Source of the DNA: Dysgonamonadaceae bacterium
GTDB taxonomy: Bacteria; Bacteroidota; Bacteroidia; Bacteroidales; Azobacteroidaceae
Assembly (NCBI GenBank): GCA_031253625.1
Contig: JAIRVZ010000131.1
Location: 1-64,000, forward strand
DNA: 64,000 bases
Direction of reading: 5' to 3'
Shown here one piece after another: positions 34,241-44,434 of this stretch. Numbering within the stretch: the stretch's first letter is position 1; each line of letters begins with the position of its first letter. The position numbers and the translations under genes are program-made. The notes under the pieces were generated by a model. That model was given only the letters and a program-made list of their open reading frames with translations. It was not told where the DNA came from and did not search any database.

Positions 34241-36253
34241 TTATATTTTCAAAACAATTCGTTCTCCTAAGTGCTTGGATATGATTTTTTTAGATTCTTG
34301 CCACAGAGAAGATAATTCGCTCATTAGGTTCTTCATTTCTTCGAAATCGTTGTTGTCTTGTGCCGATTTGATGCGAGCGTTGAGGGTTTCCATCTGTTGT
34401 TTTAATATGGCGTCTTTATAGTTGAGCACCTCATAAGGAACCAATTCCATTAGTCTTTCGGATTCTTCTTCAATCTTCTGAAATTTTGAATGAACTTTGC
34501 TCAAAGAATATTTATCGCTCACAAATTTTACAGCTAACTGGCTGATTTCGGGATTGGAATGATTTAAGAAATAACGCTCTGCAACGAAATCCGGCTGGTT
34601 GAGTTTCTCCAATACTTCGTTTAACATTTGCTTGAATACCGGATTTTCCAACGCAAGGTCGTCTTGTGTTAAATCCTGATAAATGTATTCAGCTACAGTT
34701 ACCGGAATTTGTTCTTTTGTTTCTTCATTTTCAGAAACATAAAGCACTCGTTCTCCATATCTTACGATATAACGTAAAAGACCTTGCTCGAATTTGTCTA
34801 ATAAATAAGTCGCCGGAGTATTCACCGGAATGTTATCGGTAATATTTCCCGGAGTTAAACTCGAAGCAGTTTCATTTAACGGTATTGTTGTATTTTGATT
34901 CGATTCGGTTTGTTCGGATTTATTACCGGCAGTCGTCTTTTTTTCCACAGCCTCCTTGCGCTTTTTGGCAATCGCGCGCAACAAAGCCCGTTCGTCCATA
35001 TCCAACAACTTCGAACACTCCTTGACGTATACCAGCCGAACAATTTCTTCCGGAATAATCGAAATCGTATCTACAATTTCGTTGATTAAATGCGCTTTTT
35101 TGATAGGGTCGTCTCCTGCGTCTTTAATCAGAAGATTGGTTTTGAAACGAACAAAATCGGTTTCATGGGCATTGATAAATTCGATGAGCGAAGTCGCGTT
35201 TTGTTTTCGGGCGAAAGAGTCGGGGTCTTCCCCTTCGGGTAAAAGCACAACTTTGATGTTCATTCCTTCTTCCAACAGCAAATCGATTCCACGTAAGGCT
35301 GCTTTGATTCCGGCAGCATCTCCATCGTATAAAACGGTAATATTGTTTGTAAACCTGTGAATCAAACGGATTTGTCCAATAGTAAGAGCGGTTCCCGACG
35401 ATGCAACCACGTTTTCAATTCCTGCTTGGTGCATGGAAATAACATCGGTATATCCTTCTACCAAAAAGCATTTATCATGTTTAACCATCGCTTGACGCGC
35501 CAAATAAAGGCCGTACAATTCACTTCCTTTGTGATAAATTTCACTTTCGGGAGAATTAACGTATTTAGCTGTTTTTTCAGCAGTTTTGAGAATACGCCCA
35601 CCGAAAGCAACCACTTTTCCGGAGAGAGAATGAACGGGAAAAATAACTCGCCCACGGAACCGGTCGACCATGTAATTGCCTTCGCCAACAATGGTTAAAC
35701 CTGTTTTTTCGAGGTAAGTTTTTTTGTAGCCGGATTTGAGAGCTTCTTGTGTGAATGCGTCTTTTTGCTCAAGAGCGTAACCAAGATGGAATTTGCTGAT
35801 AATATCTTCACGAAATCCTCTTTCCAAGAAATAAGAAAGTCCTACGGACTTGCCTTCCAGATGATTGAACAGATTTGATTCGAACGTTTTTTGTGCGAAA
35901 CCGTTGAGGATGAACATACTTTCGCGGTCGCCCTGCACTTGTTTTTGTTCTTCGGTCAGCTCTTTTTCCTTGACTTCGATTCCGTATTTTTTTGCTAAAT
36001 ATTTCAGTGCATCGGTATAGGAAAATTGTTCGTGTTTCATCACGAAATGAATGGGCGTTCCGCCTTCTCCGCAAGAAAAACATTTACAGATATTTTTTGC
36101 CGGAGATACATAAAACGAAGGAGATTTATCGTCGTGAAAAGGACAAAGTCCGACATAATTGATACCTCGCTTGCGCAAAGTAACAAAGTCGGAAACAACA
36201 TCGGTAATTTGTGCTACCGATTGAATTCGTTCTATGGTTGCCTGATCAATCAT
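34241..36253 (-). CDS. dnaG: DNA primase
   Basis: The 670-residue primase has an N-terminal CHC2 zinc finger (CPFHDDKSPSFYV, CKCFSCGEGG, residues about 38-65). The RNA polymerase core has FGGRIL and the Toprim motif EGYTDVISMHQAG, and LYDGDAAGIKAALRG and EGEDPDSFA hold the metal-binding acids. The C-terminal third carries a Thr/Asn-rich linker (about 430-470) and a helicase-interaction region typical of Bacteroidota. It synthesises RNA primers at the replication fork. Confidence 0.96.
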   Translation of the reverse strand: MIDQATIERIQSVAQITDVVSDFVTLRKRGINYVGLCPFHDDKSPSFYVSPAKNICKCFSCGEGGTPIHFVMKHEQFSYTDALKYLAKKYGIEVKEKELTEEQKQVQGDRESMFILNGFAQKTFESNLFNHLEGKSVGLSYFLERGFREDIISKFHLGYALEQKDAFTQEALKSGYKKTYLEKTGLTIVGEGNYMVDRFRGRVIFPVHSLSGKVVAFGGRILKTAEKTAKYVNSPESEIYHKGSELYGLYLARQAMVKHDKCFLVEGYTDVISMHQAGIENVVASSGTALTIGQIRLIHRFTNNITVLYDGDAAGIKAALRGIDLLLEEGMNIKVVLLPEGEDPDSFARKQNATSLIEFINAHETDFVRFKTNLLIKDAGDDPIKKAHLINEIVDTISIIPEEIVRLVYVKECSKLLDMDERALLRAIAKKRKEAVEKKTTAGNKSEQTESNQNTTIPLNETASSLTPGNITDNIPVNTPATYLLDKFEQGLLRYIVRYGERVLYVSENEETKEQIPVTVAEYIYQDLTQDDLALENPVFKQMLNEVLEKLNQPDFVAERYFLNHSNPEISQLAVKFVSDKYSLSKVHSKFQKIEEESERLMELVPYEVLNYKDAILKQQMETLNARIKSAQDNNDFEEMKNLMSELSSLWQESKKIISKHLGERIVLKI

Positions 36254-36268
36254 AAGAAACGTACAAAA

Positions 36269-36994
36269 CTATTTGCGGAAAAGACTACTCAATCTGAGTT
36301 GAATTACACCAAAAAAAGCCTCGCTAAAAATTCCGCCACTCATCTTTGAAACACCTTCTATTCGATTTGTAAAAATAATGGAGACTTCTTTTAATTTGAA
36401 CCCTAACCGGTAAGCCGTATATTTCATTTCAATTTGGAAAGCGTAACCCTTGAAACGGATTTTATCTAAATTGATGGACTCGAGTACTTCTCTTCTATAA
36501 CAAACAAATCCGGCTGTCGTGTCGGCAATATTCATTCGTAGAATCATGCGTACATATTTGGATGCAAAATATGACATCAATACTCGGCCAATAGGCCAAT
36601 TGACAACATTTACCCCTGTTACATAACGAGAACCAATAGCCAAATCGGCCTCTTCTTCCGTACATGCTTCATACAAGCGAAGTAAGTCGTTTGGATTGTG
36701 AGAAAAATCGGCATCCATCTCGAAAATATAATCGTATTTGCGCTCTAATGCCCATTTGAACCCGGCTATGTAAGCTGTACCCAATCCTTGTTTTCCAGTC
36801 CTTTCTACCAAATGTAGCTGGTTGGGGAATTCGGTTTTTTGCAGACTTTTGACAATATCTCCTGTTCCATCGGGCGAGCCATCATCAATAATCAATATAT
36901 CGAACGGAAGTTCCAAAGCAAAAACCGCCCGGATAATCTTTTCAATATTTTCTTTTTCGTTATAAGTCGGAATTATGACTACCTTATCATTCAT
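36269..36994 (-). CDS. polyprenol-phosphate mannosyltransferase-like GT2 (DPM1 type)
   Basis: The 241-residue GT-A enzyme has VVIIPTYNEKENIEKIIRAV, LIIDDGSPDGTGDIV, EMDADFSHNP (metal site) and RFKGYAFQIEMKYTAY near the C-terminus. It lacks the transmembrane domain of longer forms. Members load mannose or another hexose from a nucleotide sugar onto polyprenyl phosphate. The next gene is a GT39 membrane glycosyltransferase that uses such lipid-linked sugars, an attractive donor-user pair 12 bp apart. Confidence 0.88.
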   Translation of the reverse strand: MNDKVVIIPTYNEKENIEKIIRAVFALELPFDILIIDDGSPDGTGDIVKSLQKTEFPNQLHLVERTGKQGLGTAYIAGFKWALERKYDYIFEMDADFSHNPNDLLRLYEACTEEEADLAIGSRYVTGVNVVNWPIGRVLMSYFASKYVRMILRMNIADTTAGFVCYRREVLESINLDKIRFKGYAFQIEMKYTAYRLGFKLKEVSIIFTNRIEGVSKMSGGIFSEAFFGVIQLRLSSLFRK

Positions 36995-37006
36995 AATGTG
37001 TTTAAA

Positions 37007-38722
37007 TTATTGCGTTATTTTTAGCAAGATAAAAGAACTGTTTCGCGCTGCGCAAAGCGAGTTTACAAGCGTTATGGTAAATAAATATTCTCCTTCTTCG
37101 AAGTCGGGAACAGTTGTTGTGAGATTCCCTCGAAAAGACGCACTGGTTCTAGCCGGTAGAACCGGAATAGGAAAATTCAATTGACATTCAACATAATTCC
37201 ATGGCGCACGACGCACATTTTTCGAGTATGCGGCATTCCATGTTACAGGAAATTCGGGATGTTCAAAATCAATCGCACTATTCGTCGGATTTTGTATGGT
37301 AAACGGCAACACAAGCCGGTCGCCCGCGCGTACTTCTTGTTCAATCAATTCGTACTCTATTTGCAGGCGATTAACCGACTGAAAGTTTTCAGCAAAAAAA
37401 CCAAAAAAAGATTTTCCGTCGATAATATATTCGGAAGACCGCTCATCGTCTTGTATGGCTACAAAAACCGGTTTCCCCTGATAAGCCAATTCTTTTTGCC
37501 AAATATCGAATTGCGTTCTTCGAGAGTCAATCGCACTTAATACAAACGATTCTTTTCCGGTAAAAAAACGATAGTTGGAAGGGTTCTGAAATGACCCAGT
37601 AAAAACAACCGGCAAATCTCCGGCAACGGATTCGATAGCTTTGCTTTTTGCTGCTTTTCCGTTGAAACCCAATTTTTCCGGTAAGAAACCGATAGGCAAC
37701 AAAATACGAGCAACCAAAATCAGGAGAATAGAGACCGCAATGCCTTTTTTTACATAACGCATCAATTTTGGATTCTCCAAACTGCGACGATAAAGTAAAA
37801 TAATCATCGGGATAGAGCAGGCAATCGTCCAGTGTGGCTCTACATGCCCGCGAAAAGAAGTAATCCAGAAAAAAACGAGAAATCCAACAATCAAGAAATA
37901 GAGCCCTCTTTCAAAAACATCTTTCGGCCTGTACCGAATAAGAACATAAATCACCGCCCCGAATGTAAAAGGATTAAACACAGCCAATTGATTCGGAAGA
38001 TATTCTAAAAAATATCCCCATTTAAAAGTACTGCTCCTGTCGCTCAAATGATATTGAAAACTGGGGAAATCGTTGACCCAATGCCAATGAAAATGCGGAA
38101 TGAGCAGTAAAACGGTAAATAACGCTGCTAACCAAGTTTTATATTGAAGAAGTAAACGCCAGTTCGACAACAAAACAAACCCAATAATAAGAACCGACTG
38201 ATATTTACTGTAAATCATTCCGGCCATCGAAATGGTCAGCAAAAACGTATTCGCCCAAGAATTTTTATGCAGAAACTTTTGATAACTCCACAAGAATAAA
38301 GCGGCAAAAAATAACAAAGGCGCATCGGGTGTGGTTACGAATCCATATACCTGAAACATCACCAAAGATGCGGTAATGATGAAAAACAAAACAACTTTAG
38401 ATGTATCGGGTTTTTTATCGGCAATTGTTTTCCACACCAAAAGAATCGTGAAAACTTGTAGAACAATGGTTACAAAACGAACAGATAAATTTCCGTCGAA
38501 AAGCAAATTGGAAACATACGTCATCAATCCCACCATAGGCGGATGGTCGAAATAACCCCACGCTAAATTTTCTCCATATAGAAAGTAATAAGCCTCATCG
38601 CTCATCACCTCCGTGAAAATCGCTTGAATAAAATTAATGATTAACCAAAGTGTCAGAAAAAGGATAAAGCACTTTTGCCAATTCAATGCAAAAAGCCCAT
38701 TTGTATATCGCTGATTCTTCAT
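37007..38722 (-). CDS. GT39-family integral membrane glycosyltransferase (ArnT/PMT-like)
   Basis: The 571-residue protein has about ten hydrophobic helices over residues 15-345. The first periplasmic loop contains MSDEAYYFLYGENLAWGYFD, the acidic motif of GT-C enzymes (DEA), followed by HPPMV. The C-terminal 220 residues are soluble. Family members transfer sugar from polyprenyl-phosphate donors to lipid A, proteins or glycans on the periplasmic side. The linked DPM1-like gene likely provides the donor. Confidence 0.87.
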   Translation of the reverse strand: MKNQRYTNGLFALNWQKCFILFLTLWLIINFIQAIFTEVMSDEAYYFLYGENLAWGYFDHPPMVGLMTYVSNLLFDGNLSVRFVTIVLQVFTILLVWKTIADKKPDTSKVVLFFIITASLVMFQVYGFVTTPDAPLLFFAALFLWSYQKFLHKNSWANTFLLTISMAGMIYSKYQSVLIIGFVLLSNWRLLLQYKTWLAALFTVLLLIPHFHWHWVNDFPSFQYHLSDRSSTFKWGYFLEYLPNQLAVFNPFTFGAVIYVLIRYRPKDVFERGLYFLIVGFLVFFWITSFRGHVEPHWTIACSIPMIILLYRRSLENPKLMRYVKKGIAVSILLILVARILLPIGFLPEKLGFNGKAAKSKAIESVAGDLPVVFTGSFQNPSNYRFFTGKESFVLSAIDSRRTQFDIWQKELAYQGKPVFVAIQDDERSSEYIIDGKSFFGFFAENFQSVNRLQIEYELIEQEVRAGDRLVLPFTIQNPTNSAIDFEHPEFPVTWNAAYSKNVRRAPWNYVECQLNFPIPVLPARTSASFRGNLTTTVPDFEEGEYLFTITLVNSLCAARNSSFILLKITQ

Positions 38723-38775
38723 TGTAACAACATAAATATTTTGCTGTAAAGATACAATTATTTGTTTATTATCGT

Positions 38776-38783
38776 TACTTTTG
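38776..38783 (+). promoter_or_regulatory. -7 box of mfd
   Basis: TACTTTTG fits TAnnTTTG and lies 16 bp before the TTG start of mfd. No -33 TTTG at normal spacing. Confidence 0.5.
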
Positions 38784-38798
38784 CAAAAATTTTAGATA

Positions 38799-41700
38799 TT
38801 GAAAGAACATAGTCTACAGAACTTATATGCCAATCATTCAGGCATAAAAGCCATTCTTTCATCATTAAAACAGTCTGTCTCCGATATTTTTCTAAAAGGA
38901 TTGTCAGGTTCGGCGAAAAGCTTGGTTTGCTCCTCTTTTTTCACTCAATCTCAGCAAACGACTTTGTGCTGTATTTTAAATGATTTGGAAGAGGCCGGGT
39001 ATTTTTATTACGATTGTTGCCAAATTTTAGGAGAAGAAAACGTATTGTTTTTCCCTTCGGCTTTCAAGCGGAATATCAAATACGGACAACGCGATTCCGC
39101 CAACGAAATCCTTCGTACAGAAGTATTGGGGCGACTCAATAACAACGATTCGAGATGTATTATCGTTACTTATCCCGAAGCCTTGGCCGAAAGAGTAGTT
39201 GCCGGAAAAAACTTGGCGCAAAATACGCTGAAAATTTCTGTTGGAGAAAAAGTCGACAGTACATTTATTTCAGATGTTCTCGATTCTTATAAATTCGAAT
39301 ATACCGATTATGTGTATGAACCCGGGCAATATGCTGTGCGTGGCTCCATTATCGACGTATTTTCATTCTCCAACGAATTGCCTTATCGCATCGATTTCTT
39401 TGGCGATGAAGTGGAAAGCATCCGTACTTTCGATGTAGAAAGTCAGCTTTCGAAAGAAAAATTGAACGAAATACAAATTATTTCTGCTCAATCGGGAAAA
39501 TCGGAAACGACTTTATTCGCTTACTTAAAGCAAGATACTGTTCTGGTTTTTAAAAATGAAGATTGGGTATACGAGAAAATCGGTTCTTTGTGGAATGATG
39601 CTCCTGCTCTTGCAAACGAAGAAACTTTCCAATCGTTAGATGATATTCGATTGTTATTGTCGGAAGAGGCTGTCGTTCGGGCGGAAACCTCAAAGCATTC
39701 CAAACTTCATTTGGCAAATCCAAGCATATATGTTCAGCAAAATAAAACCCATTCGGTAGTCGAGTTTTCGACAGAGATACAGCCTTCATATCATAAAAAT
39801 TTCGAGTTGGTTGCGCAGTCGTTTAAGCAATATTTATCCGATGGATTTGAACTTTACATCCTAAGTGACAGCGAAAAACAAATCAAACGCATACAATCTA
39901 TCTTCCACGACAGAGGAGATAATATCACTTTCAAACCCGTATTGAAAACCGTTCACGAAGGATTTATCGACAAAACCCTGCGAGTTTGTCTTTTTACAGA
40001 CCATCAATTATTCGACCGTTACCACAAGTACAATCTAAAATCGGAACAGGCACATTCGGGAAAAATCGCTTTATCTCTGAAAGAATTACAGCAGTTTCAA
40101 CCCGGTGATTATGTCGTGCATATCGACCATGGCGTTGGGAAATTCGGTGGATTGGTGCGTACCGAAGTGAATGGAAAAATGCAGGAAGTAATCAAGTTGA
40201 CATTCCTCAACAACGATACGATTTTCGTTAGTATTCACGCGCTGCACAAAATTTCGAAATATAAAGGTAAAGACGGCGAGCCTCCTCGATTAAACAAATT
40301 AGGTTCGGGCGCTTGGGATAATCTTAAAAACAAAACCAAAAGCAAGGTCAAGGATATTGCCAAAGATTTGATTTTATTGTATTCCAAACGACGTGAAGAA
40401 AAGGGTTTCGCTTTTTCTCCCGATACTTACCTGCAAAAAGAATTAGAGGCATCTTTTATTTACGAAGATACGCCCGACCAAGAAAAAGCAACCAACGATG
40501 TAAAAGCGGATATGGAAAATACCCGCCCAATGGACAGGTTGGTTTGTGGCGATGTGGGTTTCGGGAAAACAGAAATTGCTGTCAGAGCGGCATTTAAAGC
40601 CGTTGCCGATAGTAAACAGGTAGCTGTACTCGTTCCAACGACTTTATTGGCTTACCAACATTACAATACATTCAAGGAACGACTGAAAGATTTTCCGTGT
40701 AACGTAGATTATTTGAGTCGCGCTCGCAAACCGGCAGAAGTAAAAGAAATAGTTCAGAAACTCAAATCAGGTGCGATTGATATTATTATCGGAACACACC
40801 GGTTGGTCAGCAAAGATATCGAATTCAAAGACTTAGGATTGTTGATTATCGACGAAGAACAAAAATTCGGTGTTAGTGTAAAAGAGAAACTAAAGCAAAT
40901 GCGAGTCAATGTCGATACGCTTACATTGACTGCCACACCTATTCCGCGCACTTTGCAATTCAGCTTGATGGGAGCACGCGACCTTTCATCGATAACCACT
41001 CCCCCTCCCAACCGTTATCCGATTCAAACCGAAATACATCGTTTTAACAGTGACATTATTCGCGAGGCGATTAATTTCGAAATGAGCCGTAACGGACAGG
41101 TTTTTATCGTCAGCAATCGTGTGCAGTCATTGCCCGAATTAGAAAATTTAGTACGAAAAGAAGTCCCCGATGCTCGTGTGGCAGTCGGGCACGGACAAAT
41201 AGATCCGCAAAAATTAGAAGAAATTATTGCCGATTTTGCCAACTACGAATATGATGTATTGATTGCTACAACCATTGTGGAAAATGGTATTGACATCCCG
41301 AATGCCAACACAATTATTGTCAATAATGCACATTATTTCGGGTTAAGCGACTTGCACCAACTGCGCGGCCGCGTGGGAAGAAGTAATCGCAAAGCGTTCT
41401 GTTATTTACTTGCACCTCCTTTGTCTTCTCTAACTGCCGAGGCAAGAAGAAGATTGCAAGCCATCGAAAATTTCTCGGAATTAGGCAGCGGAATCCACGT
41501 CGCCATGCAAGATTTGGATATTCGCGGAGCCGGCAATATGCTCGGTGCCGAACAAAGCGGATTCATTGCCGATTTGGGTTATGAAACTTACCAAAAAATC
41601 TTAGAAGAAGCCGTACAGGAATTGAAAAACGAAGAATTTGCCGACTTATACAAAGATGAAAACGAAGTTGACAAAGGTTCCTCGTACGTGCTTGAAACAG

Positions 41701-42143
41701 TTGTTGAAAGCGACATGGAGTTATTATTTCCTGCCCTTTATATTCCAAACGATTCGGAACGTATTTCTATCTATCGCGAATTAGATTCCATAGAAACCGA
41801 ACAAGAAATAGAAAAATTCCGCACCAAATTAGAAGACCGTTTCGGAAAAATACCACAACAGGGAGAAGAATTAATCCAAGTCGTTCGACTGAAACGCATC
41901 GCTAAAGAGTTGGGTATGGAAAAAATCATCCTCAAAATGGGTAAAATGAATATTCAATTGGTTTCCAATTATAATTCTCCTTATTACCAAAGCGAAGCGT
42001 TCGGAAAACTGCTGAATTATGTACAAAAAAATTACAAATTGTGTCAGTTGAAAGAAGATAAAAACAGGCGTTCGCTCATTATCCAAAACGTTAATAGTGT
42101 GGAGAAAGCACTCAGTATTTTAACAGAAATACAGGGATATTGA
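38799..42143 (+). CDS. mfd: transcription-repair coupling factor
   Basis: The 1114-residue Mfd displaces stalled RNA polymerase and recruits UvrA. The UvrB-like N-terminal module covers about 1-340 (VYEPGQYAVRGSIIDVFSFS). The RNA-polymerase-interacting CarD-like domain begins FQPGDYVVHIDHGVGKFGGL (near 430). The helicase motor has CGDVGFGKTEIAVRAAF, LLIIDEEQKFGV, LTATPIPRTLQFSLMGARDL, LIATTIVENGIDIPNAN and LRGRVGRSNRKAFCYLL. The TRCF domain is at the C-terminus. The start is TTG 38799, since the N-terminal SLQNLYANH pattern begins there and no ATG is in frame nearby. Confidence 0.96.
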   Translation: MKEHSLQNLYANHSGIKAILSSLKQSVSDIFLKGLSGSAKSLVCSSFFTQSQQTTLCCILNDLEEAGYFYYDCCQILGEENVLFFPSAFKRNIKYGQRDSANEILRTEVLGRLNNNDSRCIIVTYPEALAERVVAGKNLAQNTLKISVGEKVDSTFISDVLDSYKFEYTDYVYEPGQYAVRGSIIDVFSFSNELPYRIDFFGDEVESIRTFDVESQLSKEKLNEIQIISAQSGKSETTLFAYLKQDTVLVFKNEDWVYEKIGSLWNDAPALANEETFQSLDDIRLLLSEEAVVRAETSKHSKLHLANPSIYVQQNKTHSVVEFSTEIQPSYHKNFELVAQSFKQYLSDGFELYILSDSEKQIKRIQSIFHDRGDNITFKPVLKTVHEGFIDKTLRVCLFTDHQLFDRYHKYNLKSEQAHSGKIALSLKELQQFQPGDYVVHIDHGVGKFGGLVRTEVNGKMQEVIKLTFLNNDTIFVSIHALHKISKYKGKDGEPPRLNKLGSGAWDNLKNKTKSKVKDIAKDLILLYSKRREEKGFAFSPDTYLQKELEASFIYEDTPDQEKATNDVKADMENTRPMDRLVCGDVGFGKTEIAVRAAFKAVADSKQVAVLVPTTLLAYQHYNTFKERLKDFPCNVDYLSRARKPAEVKEIVQKLKSGAIDIIIGTHRLVSKDIEFKDLGLLIIDEEQKFGVSVKEKLKQMRVNVDTLTLTATPIPRTLQFSLMGARDLSSITTPPPNRYPIQTEIHRFNSDIIREAINFEMSRNGQVFIVSNRVQSLPELENLVRKEVPDARVAVGHGQIDPQKLEEIIADFANYEYDVLIATTIVENGIDIPNANTIIVNNAHYFGLSDLHQLRGRVGRSNRKAFCYLLAPPLSSLTAEARRRLQAIENFSELGSGIHVAMQDLDIRGAGNMLGAEQSGFIADLGYETYQKILEEAVQELKNEEFADLYKDENEVDKGSSYVLETVVESDMELLFPALYIPNDSERISIYRELDSIETEQEIEKFRTKLEDRFGKIPQQGEELIQVVRLKRIAKELGMEKIILKMGKMNIQLVSNYNSPYYQSEAFGKLLNYVQKNYKLCQLKEDKNRRSLIIQNVNSVEKALSILTEIQGY

Positions 42144-42166
42144 ATAATTATGTTATCTTTGTCCAA

Positions 42167-43576
42167 ATGAAACATACCGTCTTTTATTTGATTCCTATTA
42201 TTTGTCTATCAATCCTGAGTTGGTTGATATTCTCTCTGATATGGGGGAAAAAGGACGACACTCCTCAAACCACATATCTTGATTTGCCTCAAATCGAAGA
42301 ATCGGGACAGCTGACTGCACTAACTTTATCCAGTTCGATTTCATATTTTATTTACAAAGGCGAAGAAATGGGATATGAATACGAATTAATCAAAAGCTTT
42401 GCAGAATCGAGAGGACTGACGCTCAATGTCAAGGTCGCAGAAAATGAAAACCGGTTATTAGAAATGTTAGATGCCGGAGAAGGCGATGTTATTGCTTATA
42501 ACATATCTCTTACCAATGAAAACAAAGAACTATTCACTTATTGCGGACGAGAGGTTGTCAACAAACAATTTTTGATACAACGCGCAACTCCCAAAGATTC
42601 TGTTTTGCAAGACGTAACAGATTTGATTGGAAGGGAAGTTTGGGTGTTGGATAACACCAAATATTACCGGCGGTTAGTCAATCTTAATAACGAGTTGGGC
42701 GGTGGAATCATTATCAGAAAAATAGAAAAAGATACGGTTATCGTTGAAGATTTAATCGAGATGGTGGCCCGTGGAGAAATCTCTTACACATTAAGCGACG
42801 AAGATATTGCCCGGTTAAACAGGACTTATTACTCGAATATAAATATCAGCTTGGAAGTCAGTCACCCGCAACGTTCTTCGTGGGTGGTCAACAAAGAATC
42901 TCGTCAATTAGCTGAGGCATTGGACGAATGGTTTGAAAACAATCAAAACTCTCCTCGCTACAGAGCCATTATGAAACGTTATTTCGAGATGAGTAAAATG
43001 CCCGGAGAAGAACCAGCTCCGGTATTAGGAAACGGTAAAATATCTTATTTTGATGACATCTTCAAAAGATACGCTCCTCAAATCGAGTGGGATTGGCGAC
43101 TTTTAGCATCTATGGCTTATCAGGAATCAAGATTTCGATTAGATGAAACGTCATGGGCAGGAGCAACTGGATTGATGGGGCTGATGCCGTCTACAGCAGA
43201 AGCGTTTGGTATCACTCCTGAAGAACGGGAACTTCCGGAACCAAGTGTTAGAGCCGCTGTCGCATATATCCGTTCTTTACAGCGTTCTTTTTCAAAAGTT
43301 GAAGACAAAAACGAACAGATAAAATTCATATTGGCCTCCTACAATGCAGGAATCGCTCATGTTTATGACGCACAAGCATTGGCACAAAAATACGATAAAA
43401 ATCCATATATCTGGGAAGATAATGTTGTTGAATGTCTGAAATGGAAACGGCTTCCCGAATTTTATAACGATAGCGTTTGTAAATACGGTTATTTCAGAGG
43501 AACCGAAACGCTGAATTATATACGGCATGTCATCGACCGTTGGGAATATTATAAAGAAAAAGTACCTAATGAATAA
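42167..43576 (+). CDS. MltF-like lytic transglycosylase with solute-binding domain
   Basis: The protein has 469 residues from ATG 42167. An N-terminal membrane anchor (about 5-25) is followed by a periplasmic amino-acid-binding-type domain (about 45-275, GEEMGYEYELIKSFAESRGL, EGDVIAYNISLT) and an SLT lysozyme-like domain (about 295-450, LLASMAYQESRFRLDETSWAGATGLMGLMPSTA; shown in pieces, the catalytic Glu is in AYQESRF). MltF cleaves peptidoglycan and is tuned by muropeptide binding. A TATCTTTG box at 42154-42161 would make a nearly leaderless transcript. It overlaps the next gene by 8 nt. Confidence 0.9.
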   Translation: MKHTVFYLIPIICLSILSWLIFSLIWGKKDDTPQTTYLDLPQIEESGQLTALTLSSSISYFIYKGEEMGYEYELIKSFAESRGLTLNVKVAENENRLLEMLDAGEGDVIAYNISLTNENKELFTYCGREVVNKQFLIQRATPKDSVLQDVTDLIGREVWVLDNTKYYRRLVNLNNELGGGIIIRKIEKDTVIVEDLIEMVARGEISYTLSDEDIARLNRTYYSNINISLEVSHPQRSSWVVNKESRQLAEALDEWFENNQNSPRYRAIMKRYFEMSKMPGEEPAPVLGNGKISYFDDIFKRYAPQIEWDWRLLASMAYQESRFRLDETSWAGATGLMGLMPSTAEAFGITPEERELPEPSVRAAVAYIRSLQRSFSKVEDKNEQIKFILASYNAGIAHVYDAQALAQKYDKNPYIWEDNVVECLKWKRLPEFYNDSVCKYGYFRGTETLNYIRHVIDRWEYYKEKVPNE

Positions 43577-44024
43577 ATGCAATTATTTATCTCCGCTTGG
43601 TTGGTTCGAAATGGAATCCGACAATGATGCAATCACAAAATTGATTCTTTGTGAAACTCCCGACATTATTAAAATTCCGGAAAACCCCGTACTCCGGCAA
43701 TGTTGTTTGGAATTGGACGAATATTTCGCAGGAAAACGTGAAAAATTCGACATAAAAACCAGTTTTACCGGAACGCCTTTTCAAAACCGGGTTTGGCAAG
43801 AATTAGAGAAAATCCCATACGGAAAAACCATCAGTTATGCCGATTTGGCAAAAGCTGTCGAAAATCCGAAAGCATGTAGAGCTGTTGGTTCTGCCAATGG
43901 AAAAAATCCCATAGCGATTATCATTCCATGTCATAGAGTGATTGCCTCAGATGGAGGTATGGGAGGTTATGCTTACGGATTGGATGTAAAAAAGCAATTA
44001 TTGGGTTTGGAAAAAGGGTCGTAA
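43569..44024 (+). CDS. ogt: methylated-DNA-protein cysteine methyltransferase
   Basis: The protein has 151 residues from ATG 43569. FQNRVWQELEKIPYGKTISYADLA, AVGSANGKNPIAIIIPCHRV (alkyl-acceptor Cys in PCHRV) and GGYAYGLDVKKQLLGLE are the diagnostic motifs. It repairs O6-alkylguanine by suicide transfer. There is no Ada regulatory domain. The ATG lies inside the end of the transglycosylase gene (8-nt overlap), indicating coupling without obvious functional relation. Confidence 0.94.
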   Translation: MNKCNYLSPLGWFEMESDNDAITKLILCETPDIIKIPENPVLRQCCLELDEYFAGKREKFDIKTSFTGTPFQNRVWQELEKIPYGKTISYADLAKAVENPKACRAVGSANGKNPIAIIIPCHRVIASDGGMGGYAYGLDVKKQLLGLEKGS

Positions 44025-44044
44025 TGCTTTTTTGCCTGCATTTT

Positions 44045-44389
44045 TTATTTCACTTTTCTTTGTAAGTCATCAACTTTTCTTTCGAGAGCATTCATAGACT
44101 TTTTCGAATCTTCCATAGACCTTTTCAAATTTTCGATACTTCTTTTTTGTTCATCGATTAGTTTTTGTTGTTCTGAAATGAGTTTTTTAGAATTGTCTAA
44201 TTCTTTTCGCAAGTTTATTATATAATCTATTGTAATCTCGGATTTTCCAATTTTATCAAATGGTGTAAGTACTAAGAAATTACCTTTATCTTCAGAAAAA
44301 GGAGCCCTCATCGTTGGATTTTTCAACTCTTGTGCAAAAATTACCACAGTAAACGCTGAAAATAAAATCACTAAAAATGTTCTTCGCAT
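44045..44389 (-). CDS. secreted coiled-coil protein
   Basis: The 114-residue protein has a signal peptide (about 1-19, ending FAQ). Residues about 60-114 form a continuous heptad coiled coil (LRKELDNSKKLISEQQKLID onward, then DLQRKVK). No other domain is seen. It ends 21 bp from the convergent methyltransferase gene. Function unknown. Confidence 0.65.
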   Translation of the reverse strand: MRRTFLVILFSAFTVVIFAQELKNPTMRAPFSEDKGNFLVLTPFDKIGKSEITIDYIINLRKELDNSKKLISEQQKLIDEQKRSIENLKRSMEDSKKSMNALERKVDDLQRKVK

Positions 44390-44434
44390 AATGTGTTTGT
44401 TGTTAATGGTGAAAAAAATCGTGTGCAGTGTTTT

